A stretch of DNA of 53,241 nt from Gallionella sp. (GTDB taxonomy: Bacteria; Pseudomonadota; Gammaproteobacteria; Burkholderiales; Gallionellaceae), in contig JANXXX010000102.1 of the NCBI GenBank assembly GCA_025350405.1, forward strand, positions 1 through 53,241, written 5' to 3'. The translations under genes and the position numbers were made by a program. The notes beneath the pieces are model-generated. The model saw only the letters and a list, made by a program, of their open reading frames with translations. It had not been told where the DNA came from and ran no database searches. This document shows positions 16,078 to 24,819 of this stretch, piece by piece. How positions within the stretch are numbered: position 1 is the stretch's first letter; the number at the start of each line of letters is the position of its first letter.

Positions 16078-17013
16078 ATGAAGCATGCGCCAACATTCAG
16101 TGAAATTAACAACCTCTTCGCCAACGGCGATTCTGAAGAGGTCTGGGTCAAGGCATCCGAAATTGTCATGCGCATCAACCCCGCATACGACTTCTCCGTT
16201 GCCCGGACTGCTTTCAATGACATCGTGCGCTTGTTCCGTGGCGAATATCCCGGCTACTGCCCCATCAAAACGCTATACCACGATCTCAGGCACATGCTGG
16301 ATGTCCTGATGTGCGCAGCAAGGCTGATGCATGGCATGCATCTTTCAGGCACACGGCTGACTGACAATGAAATAACCATCATCATGATCGCCGCGATGAT
16401 GCACGATGTCGGTTACGCGCAACAACTCGGCGAAGAAACCGGCACCGGTGCGCAGTACATACGCAGCCATGTCAGCCGGGGTATTAAATTCGTGCAGAAC
16501 TATATTGCCAGCAAAGGCTTCCCCTCCGAATTGGCGGCACCGATGGAATTCATCCTGCGCTGCACCGATCCGGCAGTGGACATATCTGAAATCAATTTCC
16601 CCGATGCACGCACTGAACTGCTCGGAAAGATCGTCGGCTCCGCCGACCTGACGGGTCAAATGGCCGACCGCACCTATCTGGAAAAACTGCTGTTCCTGTA
16701 CCTGGAATTCAAGGAGGCACATTTCGGGGGCTACCAGAACGTTCACGACCTGCTGAATAAAACCCGCTACTTTTACGTCGCCACGCGAAAAAAACTCGAT
16801 GAAAGTTTTGCTGGCGTTTACACCAAGTTATCCTTTCACTTTCAGGACGTGTTCGGCGTCGAGAATAATTATTACCTGGAGTCGATCGAGAAAAACATGG
16901 CTTACCTGGCCACAATAACGGCGCTTAATAAAGCAGAGCATCGCTCCATGCTGAAACGCGGCGGAATCGTGAAGAAATCAGAAGAGCTGTTCTCCTATGA
17001 GGAACTCGCTTAA
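16078..17013 (+). CDS. HD-domain phosphohydrolase (PDEase-like)
   Basis: The 311-residue cytoplasmic protein has an HD-type metal site: H68 and H72 in YHDLRH, the H109-D110 doublet in MMHDVGY, H131 and D190 (GSADL). The spacing, with YH-x-LRH followed by a helical HD core, resembles the catalytic domain of cyclic nucleotide phosphodiesterases more than HD-GYP proteins. The C-terminus (~200-311) is helical and unassigned. A nucleotide or cyclic nucleotide phosphohydrolase activity is likely; the substrate is unknown. It is transcribed alone and ends in a shared bidirectional terminator. A class III cyclase lies elsewhere in the window, but no functional link can be shown. Confidence 0.8.
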   Translation: MKHAPTFSEINNLFANGDSEEVWVKASEIVMRINPAYDFSVARTAFNDIVRLFRGEYPGYCPIKTLYHDLRHMLDVLMCAARLMHGMHLSGTRLTDNEITIIMIAAMMHDVGYAQQLGEETGTGAQYIRSHVSRGIKFVQNYIASKGFPSELAAPMEFILRCTDPAVDISEINFPDARTELLGKIVGSADLTGQMADRTYLEKLLFLYLEFKEAHFGGYQNVHDLLNKTRYFYVATRKKLDESFAGVYTKLSFHFQDVFGVENNYYLESIEKNMAYLATITALNKAEHRSMLKRGGIVKKSEELFSYEELA

Positions 17014-17060
17014 GCGCACTCCTTCACAAAGCAAAGCGACGAGGCAATACTGCCTGCAAC

Positions 17061-17090
17061 AAAAAGGCCAACCGTACGGTTGGCCTTTTT
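17061..17090. terminator. Bidirectional terminator between the HD gene and efp
   Basis: A perfect 30-bp palindrome reads AAAAAGGCCAACCGT on one arm and its exact complement on the other. It gives a GC stem flanked by A and T tracts on both strands, so it can stop transcription of the plus-strand HD gene and of minus-strand efp. Confidence 0.92.
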
Positions 17091-17110
17091 GTTGCGTCGG
17101 TGAACTGCGA

Positions 17111-17665
17111 CTAGGCGCGTTTTTTGTATTCGTTGGTACGGGTATCGATCTCTATCCTGTCGCCGATTTCAACGAATGCCGCGACCGGCAATTCGAATCC
17201 GCCATTGATCTTGGCCGGTTTCATTACCTTGCCGGAAGTGTCGCCGCGCACCGCAGGCTCGGTGTAAACAACTTCGCGCACGATGGTGTTGGGTAACTCG
17301 ACCGAGATCGCCTTGTCGTTGTAGAACACCACTTCGCACGGCATGCTGTCTTCGAGGTAGTTGATCGCGTCGCCCATGCATTCCGCTTCGATCTCGTACT
17401 GGTTGTATTCGCCATCCATGAACACATACATCGGATCGGCAAAGTAGGAATAGTTCACCTCCTTGCGATCCAGCATGATCTGGTCGAATTTGTCGTCGGC
17501 GCTGTATACGGTTTCTTTAGCAGAATCGGTCAGCAGATTCTTCATCTTCATCTTGACCACCGAGCCGTTACGGCCGGAACGGCTGTATTCGGCCTTCAGA
17601 ATAACCATCGGCTCGCCACTCACATTAATGACGTTACCCGCGCGAAGTTCCTGTGCTGTTTTCAT
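17111..17665 (-). CDS. efp: Elongation factor P (arginine-rhamnosylated type)
   Basis: The 184-residue, three-domain EF-P relieves ribosome stalling at polyproline stretches by binding between the P and E sites. The modified tip residue is arginine here: Y27-S-R-S-G-R32-N-G, with R32 at the position rhamnosylated in Pseudomonas and Neisseria, not the lysine of E. coli. The modifying enzyme gene earP lies immediately upstream, 2 bp away, and is certainly co-transcribed. Domains: KOW-like N-terminus (1-65) and two OB folds, ending TNEYKKRA. The AT-flanked palindrome downstream is its terminator. Confidence 0.98.
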   Translation of the reverse strand: MKTAQELRAGNVINVSGEPMVILKAEYSRSGRNGSVVKMKMKNLLTDSAKETVYSADDKFDQIMLDRKEVNYSYFADPMYVFMDGEYNQYEIEAECMGDAINYLEDSMPCEVVFYNDKAISVELPNTIVREVVYTEPAVRGDTSGKVMKPAKINGGFELPVAAFVEIGDRIEIDTRTNEYKKRA

Positions 17666-17667
17666 GT

Positions 17668-18876
17668 TTACTGCCCTTCTATTTTCAAGGCGCGCATTCT
17701 ACCGATTTCTTGGCAAAAATCCAGCAAATTCAACGCCAGATTGTTTTCGGCCAATTGCCGCGCCCAATGCTGTGCGTGGCTATCCACTTCGCCGCGCGCC
17801 GTAGCGAAAGCGAACCATACTTGTTGTGATCCTATCGGAGCGGCCTGCACTGAACCTACCGAAGAATTCCATGTCTGCCACAAACCCTCTACTGCCTGAC
17901 TCGCAGACCGACTGAGATGTCCGCTGTACAAGATGAGGAAGGCTTGCAGCTTTTTCAAGTGCACCGCGTCGTGTTGCGGGTAAATTTGCCAGATAAATGG
18001 CTTGCCCGCCCACTGCGCCCGCACAAATGAATCTTCACCACGGACGAAATTGACATCGCAGGCCCACAGAAGTTCATCGTAGCGTTCCTGCTCGACGAAT
18101 GGCAGCACGCGCGCCTGCAAGTTAGCACGCGAATAAGTCTGGCCCGCACACGGTGCCGTGTCGCCAAAATATTCCCCGACCAGCGGCAGGATGCGGCCTT
18201 CCGGCACCAGACACAGCACGGGCTGCGCGCCACTCGCCCATGCATCGAACAAACCGTGCAGCGCATTATTTTCATAAGCGAACAATGAAATCTTCAGCGT
18301 CTGTGCCGATGGCATCTCTATCCCTATGGATCGCCAGAAGGCCTGCTGTTGCGCTGCATCGTTCTGAAACGCATCGCGCCGAGCCAGGAGGTCACGCTCG
18401 AGCAACAGCCCGCCTGTTTTCGGCGTAAAACCGGGAAAGAAAAAATATTTGGTCAGCGGCAAGGTCGGATGCGGCGAAGGCAGCTTGTGGTGACTCTCCA
18501 CCCAGTCTTCTGCAGACAGATATTCGAGATTGATCCATACCGGTCTGTATGCTTGCGCCGCCATCGCGTCGATGTAGTTTTTTGGCAACTTGCAGGCAAA
18601 GGCCTCGATCACCAACTCGGCAGGTCGCACATCAGGAGATTCTTTGCGCCAATGATGCACTTCCACACCGCGACATCTTTGCTTCTCCGCAGCGACATCC
18701 GCTTCGGGACACAACTGGGCCAAGCTGCCCAGGTCATCCACCCACAGCCGCACCTGCAAACCATGCTCGTTCGCCAGTTGCCGCGCCAGCCGCCAGCACA
18801 CGCCGATGTCGCCATAGTTATCGATGACGTTGCAAAAGATGTCACAAGTTAGCGGTTGAAGATTTGGAGCCGTCAT
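17668..18876 (-). CDS. earP: EF-P arginine rhamnosyltransferase EarP
   Basis: Starting at the ATG at 18876, which overlaps the MFS stop by 4 bp, the protein has 402 residues; an upstream in-frame extension lies inside the MFS gene. It is the GT-B enzyme (former DUF2331) that transfers rhamnose from dTDP-L-rhamnose to EF-P Arg32. The N-terminal [20 protein letters not shown] contains the D19-N-Y-G-D23 motif needed for EF-P binding and catalysis, and the C-terminal nucleotide-sugar region includes [20 protein letters not shown] and PFIWQIYPQ. Its neighbour EF-P has the matching arginine. Confidence 0.95.
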   Translation of the reverse strand: MTAPNLQPLTCDIFCNVIDNYGDIGVCWRLARQLANEHGLQVRLWVDDLGSLAQLCPEADVAAEKQRCRGVEVHHWRKESPDVRPAELVIEAFACKLPKNYIDAMAAQAYRPVWINLEYLSAEDWVESHHKLPSPHPTLPLTKYFFFPGFTPKTGGLLLERDLLARRDAFQNDAAQQQAFWRSIGIEMPSAQTLKISLFAYENNALHGLFDAWASGAQPVLCLVPEGRILPLVGEYFGDTAPCAGQTYSRANLQARVLPFVEQERYDELLWACDVNFVRGEDSFVRAQWAGKPFIWQIYPQHDAVHLKKLQAFLILYSGHLSRSASQAVEGLWQTWNSSVGSVQAAPIGSQQVWFAFATARGEVDSHAQHWARQLAENNLALNLLDFCQEIGRMRALKIEGQ

Positions 18877-20072
18877 TTCATGCTCAGTCGAGTAGCACGC
18901 ACCAGCAGGCCGACGACGGTCGCCACACAAAACGCCGCGCCCGCATAGAAGGTGAACGCTGCGCCGAGTCTATCCCACAACAGCCCGGCCACCACGCTGG
19001 CCAACAGCATCGCCAGCCCGCTCATCAGGTTGAAGAACCCATACGCCGTGCCGCGCAGATCGGCCGGCGCGGTGTCGGCCACCATCCGCGCCAGCAGCCC
19101 CTGCGTGATGCCCATGTGTACGCCCCACAGCGAGACACCGAGCAACACCGTCGTCCAGTGGTCGTCGGTGGCCAGCACCAGATCGGCGGCAATCAACACC
19201 GCGAGTCCCAGCACCAATAATTTAGGATGACTCATGCTGTCGGAAAGTTTACCGAAAGGATAAGCCGATGCGGCATAGATCAGATTCATCGCGACCATCA
19301 CCAGCGGCACCAGCGCGATGGGAATGCCGCCTTGCGCGGCGCGCAGCACGAGGAAGGCTTCGCTGAAGCGCGCTAGCGTGAACACCGCGCCGATGCCGAC
19401 CACCCACCAATATGCGGCGCCTAGCCGCTGCAAATTTTCTCGGCTGATCGGATTAATGGGTATGTGCGCCTCCTGCTTTTGCGGCTCATGCACGCCGAAC
19501 AACAGCAGCGCCACCGCCAGCAAACCGGGAATCACCGCCACCCAGAACACCGCGCGGAAATCGTTGGCCCACAGCAGCATCAATCCCGTCGCCAGCAGCG
19601 GCCCGAGGAATGCGCCCACCGTATCCAAAGATTGGCGCAAACCAAACGCCGCGCCGCGTATCCCAGCAGGCACGATGTCGGCGATCAAAGCATCGCGCGG
19701 GGCGCCGCGTATGCCTTTGCCCACCCTGTCCAGGAAGCGCGCCCCCAGCACCATGCCCGTGCTGGAAGCCATCGCGAACACCGGCTTGGTCAGCGCACCC
19801 AATGCATAGCCGAACACCGCCAGCCCTTTGCGCCTGCCCAGATAATCGCTCAACACACCGGAGAAAACTTTCACCAGCAGCGCGGTGGATTCGGCGATGC
19901 CCTCGATCAACCCTACCGCCAAGGCGCTGGCGCCCAGCACCGTGACCATGAACAGCGGCAGCAGGCTATGGATCATTTCCGAGGAAACATCCATCAACAG
20001 ACTGACAAAGCCCAGCACCCACACGCCGCTGGGCATCTGACTCAAACTGCTGCTATTGATTTTGATCGGCAT
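18873..20072 (-). CDS. MFS transporter
   Basis: The 399-residue protein has about 12 predicted transmembrane helices. The MFS A-type loop motif is visible between helices 2 and 3 (GVLSDYLGRRKGL), and a repeat of it in the second half (GKLSDSMSHPK). RFLDRVGKGIRGAPRDALIAD is typical of a subgroup of uncharacterised MFS permeases. Substrate unknown. It is the first gene of the MFS-earP-efp run, overlapping earP by 4 bp, so its expression is tied to EF-P modification; a common function is not obvious. Confidence 0.88.
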   Translation of the reverse strand: MPIKINSSSLSQMPSGVWVLGFVSLLMDVSSEMIHSLLPLFMVTVLGASALAVGLIEGIAESTALLVKVFSGVLSDYLGRRKGLAVFGYALGALTKPVFAMASSTGMVLGARFLDRVGKGIRGAPRDALIADIVPAGIRGAAFGLRQSLDTVGAFLGPLLATGLMLLWANDFRAVFWVAVIPGLLAVALLLFGVHEPQKQEAHIPINPISRENLQRLGAAYWWVVGIGAVFTLARFSEAFLVLRAAQGGIPIALVPLVMVAMNLIYAASAYPFGKLSDSMSHPKLLVLGLAVLIAADLVLATDDHWTTVLLGVSLWGVHMGITQGLLARMVADTAPADLRGTAYGFFNLMSGLAMLLASVVAGLLWDRLGAAFTFYAGAAFCVATVVGLLVRATRLSMK

Positions 20073-20145
20073 AGATAATCAGCACAGAATGACACGCAGG
20101 CAGATTGTATGCGTATTTCCAATACTTTTGCCGTCCGGATATTTT

Positions 20146-21345
20146 TCACTCCGTATGCAGCGCTTCCACCGGATCCAGCCGCGCCGCGCGCATCGCCGGT
20201 GTGACGCCTGCCGCGAGACCGATGCTGATCGCGGTCAGTTCCGCGACAACGGCGAACAGCCACGGCGTATGCACCGGCAGCGCGGGGAAGATCAGGTGCA
20301 AGCCCTGCGCGATGCCGACTCCCATCGCCAATCCGGCCAATCCGCCCAGCGCAGACAGCAGCATCGCCTCGCCCAAAAACAGCGTCAGCACTTGCCGCTC
20401 TTGCGCGCCCAAAGCGCGCAACAGGCCGATCTCCGATGTACGCTCGGTGACCGCCATGGTCATGATGGTGAGTATGCCCACCGCGCCGACCAGCAGCGAG
20501 ATGCCGCCCAGCGCGCCGACCGCGAAAGTGAGCACATCCAGCACCGAGCTCAGTACTTCGAGCGCTTGTTCCTGCGAGATGATGGTGAAGTCTTCGCTGC
20601 CGTGCCGTTCCTTCAGACGCTCGGTAATGGCGCGTATCACCATATTCACATCGGCGCTGGCGCGATAACTCACCTGCATCTCGATCAGTCCCGGCCGGTT
20701 GAGCAGCTCCATCGCGCGCGCTGCCGGGATGAACACCGTGTCGTCCAGATCCAGGCCCAGCACCTGCCCTTTCGGTTCCATCACGCCGATCACCTGATAG
20801 CGCTGCCCGCCGACACGCAAATAACTGCCGAGCGGATTCTGTCCCGCGTAAAGCTCCTTGCTCACCTTGGCACCGAGCACGACCACAGCGCGTGCCTGCT
20901 CGTTATCCTCGTCCGGCCAGAATGTGCCGCTCTGCACTTTCATCGTGAACGCCTTGGCAAAATCATGGCCTTCGCCGAACACTGTGATGCGGCGCGTCTT
21001 GCCATTGACGCGCACCTCGGCGTTGCCCATCAGGCTGGGATTGACGTTCTCGACATAGGGCAAGTGGCGCAACGCATCCGCATCGTCCAGCGACAGCGGC
21101 CTGACCGAGCCGATCACACCGACATTGCCGCCATGCGTCTGGGTCTTGCCTGGTTGCACTGTGATGATGTTGGTACCAAATTGCGAGAACTCCGCCAGCA
21201 CGAACTGATGCAAGCCTTCGCCGATGGAAGTCAGCAAAATCACCGCCGTGATACCGATGGCGATGCCTAGCCCAGTCAGGAAGCTGCGCATCCGGTAGGA
21301 GAGGAAGCTGGAGGTGGTGAGTTTGATGAGGTCTGGAAATAACAT
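20146..21345 (-). CDS. MacB/FtsX-type ABC transporter permease (second copy)
   Basis: With the ATG at 21345 (CGGAG upstream) the protein has 399 residues; an in-frame TTG seven codons earlier is weaker. It has an N-terminal transmembrane helix (GLGIAIGITAVILLTSIGEG), a periplasmic MacB core (~50-260) and three C-terminal helices of the FtsX fold with the TERTSEIGLLRALGA coupling helix that contacts the ATPase. It is a paralogue of the 22123-23331 permease. The two, with the ATPase, form a MacB-like exporter with separate permeases. Between them lies a TumE/TumA pair, which separates the genes by 0.77 kb. Confidence 0.9.
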   Translation of the reverse strand: MLFPDLIKLTTSSFLSYRMRSFLTGLGIAIGITAVILLTSIGEGLHQFVLAEFSQFGTNIITVQPGKTQTHGGNVGVIGSVRPLSLDDADALRHLPYVENVNPSLMGNAEVRVNGKTRRITVFGEGHDFAKAFTMKVQSGTFWPDEDNEQARAVVVLGAKVSKELYAGQNPLGSYLRVGGQRYQVIGVMEPKGQVLGLDLDDTVFIPAARAMELLNRPGLIEMQVSYRASADVNMVIRAITERLKERHGSEDFTIISQEQALEVLSSVLDVLTFAVGALGGISLLVGAVGILTIMTMAVTERTSEIGLLRALGAQERQVLTLFLGEAMLLSALGGLAGLAMGVGIAQGLHLIFPALPVHTPWLFAVVAELTAISIGLAAGVTPAMRAARLDPVEALHTE

Positions 21346-21384
21346 GGCCAAGTTACTCCGAGGCAATATATTTTCTATCGCAAG

Positions 21385-21768
21385 TCATGCGGCACGTCTA
21401 TCCGGCAACTTCATATCTACCACGATCTCATCGTAGGGTGCATACACCAAACCATTCTCGTCCTTCTCGATTGCCATCCATTCGACCAGGCGCACGCAAT
21501 CGCCGTACACGTTCTTGTAGTCACGTTTGAGTTGGCGAGCGAGTTCCGCGACCGTCATCGCGCCGCCTTCCCGTAGCACACCGATCAATTCCCAGCGCTT
21601 GGGAGTGAAGACCGAGAACAATTCGCCGACATCATCGAAGCCAACACCAAAATAGGGTTGTGCGGATTTGCCTTGCCTAGCGGCTTTCATCGCGGCACTG
21701 GCGCGGGCAAGGCTGGCGGATACAGGCTCACCTACAGTCAGATGCAGAACGGTGTTATCGGTTTTCAT
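21385..21768 (-). CDS. tumA: TumA-like antitoxin, winged-HTH DNA-binding protein
   Basis: The 127-residue protein has a central winged helix (~55-110): FTPKRWELIGVLREGG, MTVAELARQLKRDYKNVYGDCVRLVEW. It is of the HVO_A0114-like family that NCBI annotation pairs with TumE toxins. Its start overlaps the toxin stop by 4 bp (ATGA). It should neutralise TumE and repress the shared promoter. The stop is 39 bp from the start of the second ABC permease, so permease transcription may run through this operon. The family assignment is from memory of the pattern. Confidence 0.8.
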   Translation of the reverse strand: MKTDNTVLHLTVGEPVSASLARASAAMKAARQGKSAQPYFGVGFDDVGELFSVFTPKRWELIGVLREGGAMTVAELARQLKRDYKNVYGDCVRLVEWMAIEKDENGLVYAPYDEIVVDMKLPDRRAA

Positions 21769-22049
21769 TTTGTTGCCTCCATCACGTCTTGCCAGAAATC
21801 TTCGAGCAGCCTGTTTTCATCCTTGAATGTGTAAGGCATTTCGGTTTTGCCTATATGCCTGTGGTCGCCTTTGCCGCGCTCGTTGTCGTAACCAACCAAT
21901 CGTTTGCCATTTCGCACAAACACCAGCCGGTATTTGAATGCATGCTCGGACGGTAGAACAGGATCAGGCACTCGCCAGACAACCATTTCGATGATGCCAC
22001 CGGCATAGATGCGTTTCTCGCGGTATAGCAGCTTGGCTTCCTGCTTCAT
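21765..22049 (-). CDS. tumE: TumE-family toxin (DUF6516)
   Basis: The 94-residue protein shows the TumE pattern: KLLYREKRIYAGGIIEMVVWRVP near the start, then KYRLVFVRNGKRLVGYDNERGKGDHRHIG. The RLVGYDNERGKGDHRH block is the most conserved part of the family. The toxin mechanism is not known to me. It is the first gene of the pair, overlapping the antitoxin gene by 4 bp, and is inserted between two ABC-permease genes. A strong sigma-70-like promoter lies 6 bases before the ATG, so the mRNA may be leaderless. Confidence 0.85.
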   Translation of the reverse strand: MKQEAKLLYREKRIYAGGIIEMVVWRVPDPVLPSEHAFKYRLVFVRNGKRLVGYDNERGKGDHRHIGKTEMPYTFKDENRLLEDFWQDVMEATK

Positions 22050-22055
22050 GGCCGA

Positions 22056-22085
22056 ATTATGGACACGGGTTGTTTATGGTGTCAA
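22056..22085 (-). promoter_or_regulatory. Sigma-70 promoter of tumE, leaderless geometry
   Basis: On the minus strand TTGACA (complement of 22080-22085) is followed after 18 bases by CATAAT (complement of 22056-22061). Only six bases separate the -10 from the ATG, so transcription would start at or next to the A of the start codon. It is an exact -35 and a 5/6 -10. Confidence 0.75.
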
Positions 22086-22122
22086 GCACCATATTTAAAA
22101 AGGCAGGAAGCCAAGTAACTCA

Positions 22123-23331
22123 TCATCGCCCCGCCAATGCCGTCACAGGATCGAGCCTAGCCGCGCGCCGTGCAGGCCACACGCTGAATAAAATTCCGGT
22201 CCCCAGCGCCGTGGCGCAGGCCGCGAGCACTGCCCACCACGGCGGCGATACCGGCAGGCTCGGATAGATTTGTCCAATGATAATGCTGCCTGCATAACCC
22301 AGCACCAGCCCCGCTGCGCTGCCGATGGTCGAGAGCAACGCCGCCTCGGCGAAGAACAAGGCGCGTATCTGCCTGCCCGGTGCGCCCAGCGCCTTGAGCA
22401 GGCCGATCTCCTTGACGCGTTGCGCCACGGCGATCAGCATCACGTTCATGATCAGCACTCCCGCCACGGCCAGGCTGATCGCGGCAATGCCGCCCACGGC
22501 CATGGTCAGCGCGGTGAGTATCCGGTCGAACGTGGCGAGCACGGCATCCTGCGTGATCACCGTCACATCCTTCTCGCCTTTGTGGCGCTGGAACATGATC
22601 TCCTCGGCATCGCGTTTGGCCTGCTCGATGGCGTCGCGGCTCTTCGCCTCGATCAGGATGCGGAACAGACCCGAGGTGTTGAACAACTGATGCGCGGATG
22701 CCACCGGCACGATCACCAGTTCGTCAGTGCGCATCCCCATCGATTCGCCTTGTTCCGCCAGCACGCCGATGACGCGGAAACGCCGGTCGCCGAGCCGCAC
22801 CCACTGCCCCACAGCCTGCTCGTTGCCGAACAATTCGCGCCTGATCAGGTTGCCCAGCACGCACACCGAAGCACTTTCGTGGATGTCGCCCTCAGGCAGA
22901 AATTTGCCGAGGCCCAAACTCATGTGGCGCACCTCAAGCAAATCGGAAGTCGAACCGAGCACCACCACCTCGCGGTTCAGCGCGTCGCGCGAAAGCATCG
23001 CGGAACCGACCGTCAGTGGCGCGATACGTTTCACGGCGCGGCTGCGCAAAACCGCTTCCGCATCATCAAGCGAAATCTCGCGCGGAGTTTGCCCGAGCAA
23101 CATGCCGGGGCCGATGCCCGCCGTCTCGGTGCGCCCGGGCAACACGATCACCAGATTGGTACCCAGCGAGGAAAATTGGCTGATCACATAGCGGCGCGCG
23201 CCCTCGCCGAGCGCGGTGAGCACCACCACCGCCGCCACGCCGATGGACATTGCCAGCATCATCAACAATGTGCGTGTAGGGCTGCCGCGCAGGCTGCCGG
23301 TGGCGAACTGCGCGACGTCGATGAGCCTCAT
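22123..23331 (-). CDS. MacB/FtsX-type ABC transporter permease (first copy)
   Basis: The 402-residue protein has an N-terminal helix (LAMSIGVAAVVVLTALGEGA), a periplasmic MacB core domain (~50-265) and three C-terminal FtsX helices with VAQRVKEIGLLKALGA as the ATPase-coupling segment. The start overlaps the stop of the ATPase gene by 4 bp. In MacB the ATPase and permease are fused; here they are separate proteins, and a second permease gene follows after the tumE/tumA insertion, giving the components of a heterodimeric exporter. The substrate is unknown, perhaps a macrolide-like compound or peptide. Confidence 0.92.
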   Translation of the reverse strand: MRLIDVAQFATGSLRGSPTRTLLMMLAMSIGVAAVVVLTALGEGARRYVISQFSSLGTNLVIVLPGRTETAGIGPGMLLGQTPREISLDDAEAVLRSRAVKRIAPLTVGSAMLSRDALNREVVVLGSTSDLLEVRHMSLGLGKFLPEGDIHESASVCVLGNLIRRELFGNEQAVGQWVRLGDRRFRVIGVLAEQGESMGMRTDELVIVPVASAHQLFNTSGLFRILIEAKSRDAIEQAKRDAEEIMFQRHKGEKDVTVITQDAVLATFDRILTALTMAVGGIAAISLAVAGVLIMNVMLIAVAQRVKEIGLLKALGAPGRQIRALFFAEAALLSTIGSAAGLVLGYAGSIIIGQIYPSLPVSPPWWAVLAACATALGTGILFSVWPARRAARLDPVTALAGR

Positions 23332-24008
23332 TTGCTTCGTCCCGTTTCGCTGACGATCTGTCCATCCACCATATGTATCTGCCGCACTGCGCGTCCGCCG
23401 ATCACCGGATCGTGGGTCACCACTATCAACGCGACATTCTGCTCGACAAGTTGTTCGAGCAAGCTCATCACTTCTTTGCCGGTGGTCTGGTCTAGATTGC
23501 CAGTCGGCTCATCAGCCAGCAGCACGGCGGGGTGCATGCTGGTGGCGCGCGCAATCGCAACGCGCTGGCGCTGCCCGCCGGAGAGCTGGTCGGGTCTATG
23601 GTCGGCGCGATCCGTCAGACCATAGTTTTCCAGCAACTTCACCACGCGTGTCTTTCGTTCGGCGGGAGGAATGCCCGCGAGTATCATCGGCAACTCAATG
23701 TTCATCGCGGCAGTCAGGCGCGGCACCAGATGAAAGGACTGGAACACGAAGCCGATCTTTTCGCTGCGCACTCTGGCTTGTTGCACATCGTCCAGCGCGG
23801 TGACATTGCCTCCATCCAGCTTGTAGGTGCCGGAACTCGGGCGATCCAGCAGGCCGATCAGATTAAGCAGCGTCGATTTACCGGAACCGGATGGTCCCAT
23901 GATCGAGACGTAATCGCCGGCAGTGATGTTCAGGTCGATACCGCGCAATGCGGCGACCTGTTGATCACCTACTGTGAAGCTGCGGCTGACTTGGCTAAAC
24001 TCTATCAT
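23328..24008 (-). CDS. MacB/LolD-type ABC transporter ATPase
   Basis: The 226-residue protein has complete ABC ATPase motifs: Walker A GPSGSGKST at 38-46, Q90, signature LSGGQ at 142-146 and Walker B VLLADEP with E167. The closest family is MacB/LolD (COG1136). It couples ATP hydrolysis to conformational change in two MacB-type permeases rather than transport through the membrane itself. It is co-transcribed with the downstream permease (4-bp overlap). The universal stress protein gene ends 56 bp upstream. Confidence 0.95.
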   Translation of the reverse strand: MIEFSQVSRSFTVGDQQVAALRGIDLNITAGDYVSIMGPSGSGKSTLLNLIGLLDRPSSGTYKLDGGNVTALDDVQQARVRSEKIGFVFQSFHLVPRLTAAMNIELPMILAGIPPAERKTRVVKLLENYGLTDRADHRPDQLSGGQRQRVAIARATSMHPAVLLADEPTGNLDQTTGKEVMSLLEQLVEQNVALIVVTHDPVIGGRAVRQIHMVDGQIVSETGRSK

Positions 24009-24064
24009 TCAAATACCGCCCCGTTGGAATCCGTGGCTCAAAAGGGAACCAGGGTGATGTGAAG

Positions 24065-24517
24065 CTACGGAAATAGCATGAGCGGACGCGTGGCCTTGGC
24101 GGCCAATCGCTTACTCAGGGAACGCAGGCTCGGTCGTCCGCTGACCTGGAAAATGCGTTGGCCCACGATCAGCAGGTCGGTATCAACAGCATTGGCCTTG
24201 CTGATCATCAACTCGGTGGGGTCACCGGCGAGGATCGAGAATCGGCTTTCGGCTATGCCCTCCGCCGCAGCTTCAAATTGCTGGCGTGCCGCCTCGGCTT
24301 GTTGTTCCTGCTCTTCGCGTATGTAATCCAGAAAACCTTGACGCGCGCCTTTGGCCGATTGCCAATCGTTACCGATAAAATTCGGCCAGCCGCCATCGAT
24401 GATGAAAAAACCCGTCAGCGCGGATTTGCTCTGACGGGCCAGTTCTACTGCGTGGTTCAGGGCTTCTTGCGAGGCCTCTGAACCGTCTACCGCAACAACA
24501 ATATTACTGAATCCCAC
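24065..24517 (-). CDS. Universal stress protein family
   Basis: The 150-residue protein has the UspA fold: an N-terminal strand with IVVAVDGSEASQEALNHAVELA and a C-terminal DLLIVGQRIFQ...RPLMLFP. The usual ATP-binding G-x2-G-x9-G(S/T) loop is not intact here (VGQRIFQVSGRPS), so ATP binding is doubtful. It lies 16 bp downstream of the small Ala/Pro-rich membrane protein and after the YeiH transporter gene, so the three form one transcription unit. It may be a regulatory partner of the transporter. Confidence 0.88.
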   Translation of the reverse strand: MGFSNIVVAVDGSEASQEALNHAVELARQSKSALTGFFIIDGGWPNFIGNDWQSAKGARQGFLDYIREEQEQQAEAARQQFEAAAEGIAESRFSILAGDPTELMISKANAVDTDLLIVGQRIFQVSGRPSLRSLSKRLAAKATRPLMLFP

Positions 24518-24533
24518 AGCACGCGGCCGCTGT

Positions 24534-24794
24534 CTATTTCTTGGCCGGTTCGGCGGGAGCCGCTGACGCTGCTGGAGCCGCTGCCGCTGCTGGAGTGGGA
24601 ACGGCTGCTGCCGGCGCCGCTACGGGTGCTGCCGGAGCTGCCGCCGGTTTATTCATGGTCAAGACCATGACGGTGGCGATGACCAGAACGCTCACAACGA
24701 TCGCGCCGACATCTTCTGCGCGGTCATCCCTGAACAAGGTCATTTTGCTCTTCTCTCCTGCGGCGCCGATTGTTTCGCTGCCTGTTTTAGCCAT
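24534..24794 (-). CDS. Small Ala/Pro-rich single-span membrane protein
   Basis: The start at 24794 has GGAG 9 bases upstream and gives 86 residues; an upstream open frame overlaps the transporter gene. After a soluble N-terminus (~1-30), one transmembrane helix (VGAIVVSVLVIATVMVL) is followed by a tail made almost only of Ala, Pro and Val. Such tails are found in TonB/TatB-like periplasmic spacers, but no C-terminal domain is present. Its place between a YeiH-type transporter and a Usp gene (25 and 16 bp gaps) suggests an accessory subunit; this is inference. Confidence 0.7.
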   Translation of the reverse strand: MAKTGSETIGAAGEKSKMTLFRDDRAEDVGAIVVSVLVIATVMVLTMNKPAAAPAAPVAAPAAAVPTPAAAAAPAASAAPAEPAKK

Positions 24795-24819
24795 GATTTT
24801 TTCTCCTGTCGTGAATTGA

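Noticed and set aside
20056-21270. Long plus-strand open frame (404 codons) opposite the ABC permease
   Set aside because: It is the mirror of the well-supported permease gene, rich in Arg/His/Gln, with no ribosome site or family pattern.
22270-23625. Long plus-strand open frame (451 codons) opposite the first permease and ATPase
   Set aside because: Same mirror effect of high-GC codon use; composition His/Gln/Arg-rich and no motifs.
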